A stretch of DNA of 64,000 bases. Source: Trifolium pratense. Taxonomy: Eukaryota; Streptophyta; Magnoliopsida; Fabales; Fabaceae. How positions within the stretch are numbered: the first letter of the stretch is position 1; each line of letters starts with the position of its first letter. The stretch covers positions 21,676,866 to 21,740,865 of the forward strand of contig NC_060065.1 in the NCBI RefSeq assembly GCF_020283565.1. The letters are read 5' to 3'. Below are positions 56,345 to 64,000 of this stretch, in pieces. A program made the position numbers and the translations under genes. The notes under the pieces were generated by a model. It was given only the letters and a program-made list of their open reading frames with translations, was not told where the DNA came from and did no database searches.

Positions 56345-58412
56345 AATGAGGAAAACTTGAACAAGTTTACATCAAAAGGCATTGTTTATTGTTGGTGAAA
56401 TGGTATTAAACATTATAAAAATTAAATGTTACTTTTCGATTATTCCTATTTTTTTAAGGTTGTTAAGACCCCACAAGACCAATCAATGTTAGTTGGTGCA
56501 AGGTGGCATATATCGTACATAACACTGACACGTCAGATTTAAGACGTGTTAGGTGTTCAACATGTGTCGATGTCTGACACTTTAGATACCTATACATGGT
56601 ATTAAATCAGACATTTCTATTTCCTTAAATTATTAACCGTGCCTATATGTTTGTTTCAGTGTTCTGTCAGATGTTTGTATATGTGTCGATGTTTGTAGCT
56701 TAATATGGAATACCCTCTATTTTTTCAGATGGGTTGGATCACTTGCACGTTTGGATTCTTAAGCTCTATTGCTGAAGTTATTGGTTTTGCTGAAGCTATT
56801 GGTTACTTGGAAAGGAAAAAAGAATGAAAAGAAATGTGAAAGGGATTATTTGATTGTCTATCTTTTCTAAATTCAGTGAAACTGGTGGAAACTCTCTTTC
56901 AGTCCAGCCAAAGCATCCTTGATATATCAACTGTTCTGATTAGAGTAGTTTTTACTTTTTAGTAAAAAAAAATAAAAAATGTCGCAACCGAAGAAACCTT
57001 CATTAGTTTGGTTTGATTCGGTTTTTTTTTTTTTGTACAAGGTTTGATTCGGTTTTTAGTGCTTTTTAAAATTGAAACCAAACCAAATTAACTGGTTTGG
57101 TTCGGTTGATTGGTTTATAATGATTTTTTTTTTCAAAAATATATTAATTATGTGTATTCTTTTCTATCGTTTTTCGGTGTATTTCTTGCTATCAATTTTT
57201 CAAACTATCATTTTTTTCAGACAAACTATATTTTGTGCTCTCTATTTTACAAACAACTTCAAATTAAATAAATTTATGTAACATACCAAAACCAAATAAA
57301 CCAATATTATTTCATTTCCTTGATAAAAAAATCTATTTACATAAGTTGTTATACAATTAACCATGTTTCATTTAATATTTATAAAAATAATATTAGTAAG
57401 AGGTTCGATTTGGTTCATCGGTTTTTAAAATTGAAATTCAAGAACCGAACCAAGCTAATTTGTTTTTTTTGTTTGGTTCGGTTTTTTATTTGAAGCAAAC
57501 TAAATCGGTTAATTTTCAGTTTGGTTTGATTTGATTTGGTTTGTCGGTTTTGATTTTCTCTGATCTGTTTACACCCCTATTCATTTGGCAATTGAAAAGA
57601 CATGTAGCTATTATGAGAGATGTTACACGAAATTGAGGAAGGAATAAGATGTTTGTGTCTAACGTGTATTGATTGAGAGTCATGAAGTTGTCATTAAACA
57701 TTTAGAGAGAGTTGATTTTATGGAGAACTATTGTATGTGGACTAATTAAGGTGAACAAGTTAAAAAGAGGTTGGTATCGAAGTTGGAATTACAAGTTAAA
57801 AAGATAGATTATTAGTATTAATTAAAAAATCTATAATAGATTTTATTGATAATAGATATAAATGTATAATGTTTATCTTGTAAAATATATTTACGCGTGT
57901 ATTTAATGAAATTTTATCATAATGTAATTTTATGGGTTCCTTGTTTCTGACATATAGCGCAATTTTGATTGAATGTACATGTAAAATGATTTTATAAGTG
58001 AACATAAATTAAATTCGTTATATATACCGAAAGACGAGTAAAAGTCGGATCCATTTCTTTTCTTCTTTTTTTTACATTTTAAATGGTTATATATCAATCA
58101 TTTTATACCTCAAATATTATTACAACTTGTGCAAGCCAGCCACATCAAGTGGTTATGAATTATTCAATACCTCAAGGCAAACAAACATGTAACACAACCA
58201 ATAAAACAACCCTAAATCCTTGGAGAACCATACATACATAACCTATTAACAACCAACCAATGTAACATTTTTCCCAAAATAACTTCAAACCATCTCTTTT
58301 AAAGCTCATTCTGCCTAAACACTCTTCAACCAACACAAGATCATCAATCAATAAAACAAAAAACACATTTTCCCTCTATACTAAATAAATTCAAACACAT
58401 TTTCATTACATC
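56345..58412. other. intergenic DNA between two small peptide genes
   Basis: No coding signal. From about 56995 to 57585 it is packed with ggtttggttcggtt and gaaccgaacc motifs on both strands and ends near ctgtttacacccctattc. The inverted form aggggtgtaaac resembles a hAT-type terminus, so a decayed hAT element is likely, but its other end was not found. Confidence 0.45.
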
Positions 58413-58601
58413 ATGGACATGAAGAAGGTTACCTTCGCCGTTCTCGTTGCCGCTGCCTCCATGAGTGCAGTCATGGCTACCACTCCTGAGGTTACTGTTT
58501 CTGCACCAGCTCCTGGTCCTGGCTCTAGCAGCGCATCGACAACTGTTGTTGGTTCCTTGGTTGGTGCTTCATTGTTGTCTTTCTTTGCCTTGTTCCAGTA
58601 A
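58413..58601 (+). CDS. AGP23: arabinogalactan peptide, AGP23-like
   Basis: A 62-residue precursor: signal peptide [20 protein letters not shown] cleaved near MAT, a short mature peptide with the APAPGPG glycomodule (residues about 32-38), and a hydrophobic GPI-anchor signal ([17 protein letters not shown]). The M.MKK start, the [10 protein letters not shown] signal and the [11 protein letters not shown] tail are the pattern of AGP23-type peptides. Family members are small glycosylated cell-surface peptides, often pollen-expressed. Single exon; MDMKK is taken as the start, with a second in-frame ATG two codons later. Confidence 0.88.
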   Translation: MDMKKVTFAVLVAAASMSAVMATTPEVTVSAPAPGPGSSSASTTVVGSLVGASLLSFFALFQ

Positions 58602-59415
58602 GCTCAGAAAATATGTGAAGGACAACAGGGAGAGAAGATTATACTATATATGTAATTCATATTGAATAAAGAGTGATTAACCATAATTACGCGGTTATAT
58701 GTTTCGCTCTATTTGTAACTGTTGAGAATGTAAAACAAATTTGTAATCACAGTTATGGTTAATGCACAATTCTGCATTTCTACGTCACACTATTCTTATT
58801 TAGAGTTTTATAGTTTAATGCTGTGTTCCAAAAAAAAATTACAAATACTTTCAATCATATAACCATATAAAGGGTGTTGCAGCGGGTACGCTCTGCACCC
58901 CTTTTGCTTTAAAAAAATATATAACCATATACATGACTAATAGCGGTTAGTCAAGTTGATAAGGAGTTTACTTATGCGCGTGAATTCAACTTCCGCTGCC
59001 GACCTAAAAACGTTGCAAGTACATTTGTCATCCTTCTCTGAGTTGAATTCTGTCCTGACACTATTAATCTTCGATACCTAACTCACCTAAACTTTTGGGT
59101 AATAAAAGATAACCAGAGAACAACAGTCTGACCAGCCAAGTGAATCCACCAAAAAACAGTCTTTCTAATTCTAATTTTGTTACAATCAAAGCTATATAAC
59201 TTACATAAGAACACCAAAAAACATATCAACCTTTCTCAAAAATAATTCAAGCCATTTACAATGAAACAATCACCAAGAAAAAATTGTGGGATGTTATTTT
59301 CCAAGCCAATCTTCAATCAAGCAAGAGTCTCAAAGGAACAAACTCATGTAACTTTCCAAGGTACAAATTTTTCTTACAATAATGAAATGATTCATAACGA
59401 GAACCTCTCACAAAA
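58602..59415. other. intergenic DNA between AGP23-like gene and NEK5-like gene
   Basis: 3' flanks of two convergent genes. Apart from the 49 bp retroposed insertion at 58870 nothing was recognised. Confidence 0.5.
58870..58918 (+). mobile_element. 49 bp retroposed fragment with 13 bp TSD
   Basis: The insertion ends cttttgctttaaaaaaat and is flanked by atataaccatata at 58857-58869 and 58919-58931. The A-rich end and long TSD point to target-primed reverse transcription of an extremely 5'-truncated LINE or SINE. It contains gcgggtacgctctgcaccc. Confidence 0.75.
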
Positions 59416-62400
59416 CTAGGTTTCTGGATTAAATTTTTGTGACGACAAGAGGCTTTTTGTCAGCCATATAGCTGTTTCTCTGGATGAAACTGTGTCTTCT
59501 CCGAAGGGTCTTAGCACTGCGGCAAGCTCTTCAAGCTTTCCTTGCTTAAGTAAATGAGCGCATAACTCAAGCAGAGACTCCAAAGCATCAGCTCTTTGTT
59601 GGCCGGAATTACTCAACACCCTCTTTGTTTTGTCACCACCTACTGAATTATTTGTGCTTAAGGAAATTTCATTTGGTGTCTTATCAACCACAATGTCATT
59701 ATTATCACCATTTGGTGTAAATGCTTCAGAGTTTTTACTTTCCTTCAAGCAGTTTAAAGTATCAGTGTCTTGTTCAACCTTAGCAGGTGATGCTTTTTCC
59801 TCATCAATGAAACCAACTTTATCATTGTCACTTTTGTCGTCACTGAACACAATAGATTTACTAGGGCTGTCAGGGTTGGAATTTCCATTCTGTGCTTCAG
59901 CTTTATCGAAACCATCATTGGAAGAAATATCATCGACTTTTGTAGTGACCACGTTTATGTCAATTGTATTTGGCTTCTGAAAGTGTTCGGCAGAAACTTG
60001 CTGTTCTTCATGCAATGTATCCAGTGTAGTGTTTGATGTGATCTCATCAATTGACACTTCTTTGTCATTGCCATTGCCGTAAATGAGTGATTTGCTTGAG
60101 TCCTCAGGTTGAACATCTTCTCTTTGTGCTTCGGCTTTATCACAACCTTCACTGGAAAGAGTATTATCAACTTCTGTAGTCAGTGCATTTATGCCAATTG
60201 TATCTGGCTTCTGAAAGTGTTCAGCAGCAAATTGTGTTTCTTCATTAGATGAATCCAGTGTGCTCTTTGATGTGATCTCATCAATAGACTCTTCTTTGTT
60301 GTTGTATTCGCTGTAAATAACCGATTCACTCAAGTCCTCAGGTTTGACATTTTCTCTTTCTGCTTCAGCTTTATCAAAACCTTTACTGGAAAGAGTATCA
60401 TCAACTTTAGTAGTCACTGAATTTGTGTCAATTGTACTTGACTTCGGAAAGTTTTCAGCAGCAAATTCATGTGCTTCATGCACAGAATCCAGTGTGCTCT
60501 TTGAAGTGATATCATCAATGGACCGTTCTTTATCATCTCCGTTGCAGTCTTTGTTGTAAATGATTGATTTACTTGAGTCCTCGGGTTTGGCATCTTCTCT
60601 TTCTGCTACAGCTTTATCAAAACCTTCACTGGAAAGAGTATCCTCAACTTTTTTAGTCACTGTATTTATGCCAATTGTATTTGAGTTCTGACAATTCTCG
60701 GTGTCAAAACCTTCACTAGAAAGAGTATCCTCAGCCTCTGTAGTTAATGTATTTATGCCAACTGTATTTGAGTTCTGAAAATTCTCGGTGGCAAATTCCC
60801 GTTCTTCATGTACAGAAACAAGTGTGCTCTTTGAAGTGATATCATCACTGGGTTCTTTATCATTTACATTCCAGTCTTTCCTGTAAAGGATTGATTTACT
60901 TGAGTCCTCAGGTTTAGCATCTTCTCTTGGGGCTTCGGAAAAAGCATCAAATTCACATTCGGAAAAAGTATCAAAACAACCTTCGGATAAGGTACCTTCA
61001 ACTTCTGTTGTCACTGCATTTATGTCAAATGCATCAGGATTCTGAAAATGTTCAGTAATAAATTGTTCTACAAGCAAAAACTCTAGTGTGCTTTCTGAAG
61101 TAACCTCATCAATGGATCCATTGATATCAATGCCAATTCTATCTTTACTGGACATTATCGATTTAACAAAGTCCTCAGGTTTCACATTTTCTCTATGTGA
61201 TTCAGCTTTATCAAAACCTTTATTGAAAAATTTATATTTGTCTTCTCTAGTTAATGCATTTATGTCAATTGAATCACCCTTCTGAAAATGTTCAACAGTA
61301 AATCTTTGTTCTACATCTAGAGTATCTCGAGTACATTGTGATGTGACCTCATCACTGGTGGACGCATCTTTATCATTGCCACTGCTGTCTTCATTGGAAA
61401 AAGTATCTTCAATTTTTTTAGTCACTGCATTTATGTCAACTGCATATGACTTTTGAAAATTTTCAGTAGCAAATACTTGCTTTTCATGCGCAGAATCTAG
61501 GGTACTCTTTGAAGTGATCTCACTTTCAGTCATACCTCTTGCAGCTCTACTTCTGAAGTCTACTTCCTTGCACACGCTGCAAACGGTTGATTCAGATGTT
61601 GTCGACTCGTCTTTTGAGCCACTAATACTAGTAGAGAATTCCAATGTGTAGCTGGTAGGATCAACCATTTTAGTCTCAAGGTTGTCTTCTGTGCTTTTTG
61701 ACACTGCTAATTTGCGACCATTTGGTCGGTTTCTTGTCTGTACATCTCCATTTACCTCAAACGGATAAACATGCTCCAAATGGTTTACAAATCCTTCTTC
61801 TTTGTCCCTATTGTCATTGCCACCAGTAGATTTGTAAGATTTTTTTGGCGAGTCACAACTTATGAGATGTACCGGAAGAAAAACCGATGGTGCATTACGA
61901 GAGCGAAGAACAAAAGGTTGTAAATGAGGATGTCTCAACAATTCAGCCGCCTGTCAACAAAGCAAAACAGCATAAGAATGAAACAGTTTCATCTAAATGA
62001 ATCATACATGAAAGGCTCACTTGAACTCACTGTTGGTCTGTGTTCAGGGTTTTTCCTCAGCATGCTCTTGATAAGTTGTTTCCTGTTGCATTTTAGCATT
62101 TAAATTTAAATATAATATAAAAAGGATAAATCGAGATTGACCGGAAGATATTTTTAAGATATTTTATCACATGAAAAAGTGACTTACAGTGTGGAAGAGT
62201 AAACAATTGGCATCGGAGAAATGGTGGATCTATTTATTTTATTGATAAGTCCAGCCCTGTCCTGTTCAAATCATTAATCAAATTATTTCATTTAAAACAT
62301 TGGAAAGTGAGAGACTTTGTTGTCATTTAATTACAACATCAAACTATATAGATGGTTTGAGTTTGTTCTTACTGGAGCACGAAATGCCGGCTGATGTGCA

Positions 62401-63571
62401 ACAATTTCAAACATGCAGCAACCTTATTACAAGCAAAAGGATGTCATCATACACAAGGTCAGATATCATATCATATTGCTTCGTTAACGAGGAAGGCATT
62501 TGAAGCTCTTACCAAGTGACCATATGTCAGATTTATAACCATATGGCATATCCGCAAAGATCTCGGGACACATGTAATTTAGAGTTCCAACAGCCTACCA
62601 CAAGATATAAAGGCACAAAACAAAGTCAGACTTTAATATGTATGGATTTAGTTATATTAAATAGTATTATCATTAATGATATGAAGTTCAAAGAAAGAAA
62701 ACAAAATTTATGCTTTTAGTTTAGCATCATCAATTACTTGACATGAAAATCTACAACCGAACAAGTAAAAAAAAAAATCTTGAATAAGATGATAAATGCA
62801 AAGTTTTTTTTTTTTTGAAGAAGCTAAACTAGCCCATCCAAATTGGCACCAGAGAGAATCGAACCTGAGACCTCAAGGAGGAGCACACTCCCAGGTCTCA
62901 AGCCAATACCACCAGACCAACCCAAGTGGGTTATAAATGCAAAGATATTAACAACAAAAACAATACCGAAGAAGCGAGATCGTCTGCGTTTAGTAGCTTC
63001 GCAAGACCAAAGTCACCTGCAGGGTCCATGCAATACATATATTGCTTTAGACAACATGATACGTGGAAACCAACCAAAAGTAACGAGCATTCAAAGATAA
63101 TGCATTCATACCTAGACGAATGTTGTTTTCTTTGGAGAGGAATATGTTGGAACACTGAAATTAAAAGAGCTTGCATTAATGTAAACACCATATAAGGATT
63201 TCTTTGCTAGGATAAGGAAATAGGTAATACTTAATACCTTAAGATCTCTGTGGAGCACACGGTTAGAGTGCAGGTAGTCGACAGCTAGCAACAATTGAGT
63301 CATCCATTTGCAGACTTTCTACAGGAGAAAATAGCATGCAGGTTGAGCTAACAATGCTTGTATAAGAAAAACATTATAGAAGGACTTGTTTGGAATTGCT
63401 TCTTCCAGCTTATCTACTGGCATAAGCACTTGTTAGACTCTTTGGAAGAGCTTTACTTATAACATTCCCATTCACCTCCGCCAAAACATACAGTAAGGAA
63501 TGGTACATTAAATATCAACAATTACCTCCTCTGGAAAAAAAGATCCTCGAGATTTCTTTATATTCTCAGCC
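59416..63571 (-). CDS. NEK5: NIMA-related kinase NEK5-like, 3' part (5' end outside the window)
   Basis: Exons in reading order: 63571-63526, 63318-63238, 63154-63112, 63016-62967, 62594-62513, 62422-62373, 62261-62188, 62082-62031 and 61950-59416; all borders are GT..AG and phases agree. The kinase domain enters at [12 protein letters not shown] (after the N lobe) and keeps [18 protein letters not shown] and the HRPT end. The last exon codes for 845 residues: the kinase end (LRHPHLQPF), a long acidic repeat region and a conserved NEK5-type C terminus ([12 protein letters not shown] ... [13 protein letters not shown]). Plant NEKs act on cortical microtubules and cell shape. Arabidopsis NEK5 is, from memory, about 430 residues, so the tail here is greatly enlarged. 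Confidence 0.9.
59830..61540 (-). repeat. in-frame repeat array in the NEK5-like C-terminal exon, seven units
   Basis: Each unit begins with (D/E)(E/D)(I/V)TSxST and contains [25 protein letters not shown] and PEDSSKS motifs. Unit starts (plus-strand positions of the TS motif) are near 61518, 61340, 61097, 60832, 60502, 60268 and 60034, giving spacings of about 59, 81, 88, 110, 78 and 78 codons. The fourth unit carries an extra partial duplication (NSNT(V/I)GINT). The reading frame is intact throughout. Confidence 0.85.
62805..62932 (-). repeat. tRNA-derived SINE in a NEK5 intron, 12 bp TSD
   Basis: It reads on the minus strand, the same strand as the gene: an A-box-like tggtctggtggtattggc, a B box ggttcgattctc and an A tail (T13 on the plus strand). 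ataaatgcaaag flanks it at 62793-62804 and 62933-62944. Confidence 0.85.
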
Positions 63572-64000
63572 CTGTCCCACAAAAATGCAGTATTCCATCA
63601 GTTTAATTAATTGATTATAATGCTCCTACGAACATAAAGAAATGTTACGTATATGGTCCGTAATACTCAAACGATGTTCTTAAAACCTATATCCAACAGT
63701 ATTTCAATTCAATCTTAGATGTGATTGAAATTACTAATTTTATGAGATGATCTTTCAATAAATCTGTCTTTTTGGCTTCAAAATAGAACGGTAATTTAGA
63801 TTCCTACAAAAAGTTAAAGATCAACTGACAAGAATTCTTTAAGATTCTCCAAATATGTACAGAACACTTATAAAGTTCATTAGATCTAATAGCTTAAACT
63901 TTGAGGTCTAATTTATTGAACAGGCCATAAGAGTCATTGGTATACTTATTTATCGCTCCGACTCTAATAATTAAAATTTTAGAATAAAATTTACATTCCT
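63572..64000 (-). other. intron of the NEK5-like gene running off the window
   Basis: Upstream of the exon at 63526-63571 no exon coding for the glycine-rich loop or the VAIK lysine was found. The expected preceding exon (CIVTSYCEGGDM-like) is not present up to the right edge, so this stretch is taken as intron. Confidence 0.55.

Noticed and set aside
61941..61941. ATG at 61941 as the start of an 841-residue protein
   Set aside because: The reading continues upstream to a splice acceptor at 61950 and joins the kinase exons; the ATG is an internal Met.

Overview
The window is nuclear DNA from a flowering plant. The short introns with GT..AG borders, the AT-rich intergenic DNA, the plant-type genes (a D1-processing-protease homologue with a plastid transit peptide, a NEK5-type kinase, arabinogalactan peptides) and the transposon types all fit a eudicot. 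The repeat sequences look papilionoid-legume-like (Medicago, clover or pea group), but that is an impression I could not test. No CRISPR array, rRNA gene or genuine tRNA gene was seen.

Layout. (1) 1-11,430 is intergenic and full of small transposons: MITEs, a hAT-type MITE, a 5'-truncated LINE, a tRNA-derived SINE, a TRIM remnant, and two CACTA elements, one inside the other, each with its own target-site duplication (TSD). (2) 11,431-28,381 is one old Ty1/copia element (200/224 bp LTRs). It was split by a non-autonomous Ty3/gypsy-like element on the minus strand (11,938-22,058, LTRs about 2.2 kb), whose right LTR was in turn split by a young copia-type element (18,988-21,370) with two matching 250 bp LTRs that keeps only gag and protease. 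A solo LTR (26,132-27,448) sits in the same old element. (3) 28,640-45,024 is a decayed Ulp1/C48-protease-type gene. It is interrupted by a non-autonomous LTR element (29,329-37,500) bounded by an unusual 170 bp direct duplication, by a LINE tail, and by a hAT element (41,139-44,776) whose transposase is internally deleted. (4) 45,025-49,400 is a graveyard of gene fragments: TraB-like, metacaspase-like, MULE transposase and a CACTA end. (5) 50,550-64,000 is gene-bearing: a 12-exon carboxyl-terminal processing protease (+), an arabinogalactan-peptide-like gene (-), an AGP23-like arabinogalactan peptide (+) and the 3' part of a NEK5-like kinase (-) that runs off the right edge.

The functional genes do not form a pathway. 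The protease is predicted to be in the thylakoid lumen, the two small peptides at the cell surface, and the kinase in the cytoplasm on microtubules. Most of the novelty lies in the transposon structure: stacked insertions whose order can be read from TSDs, elements apparently moved in trans, a 170 bp duplication in place of a normal TSD, a hairpin array inside a gypsy LTR, and a seven-unit repeat expansion in the NEK5 tail.
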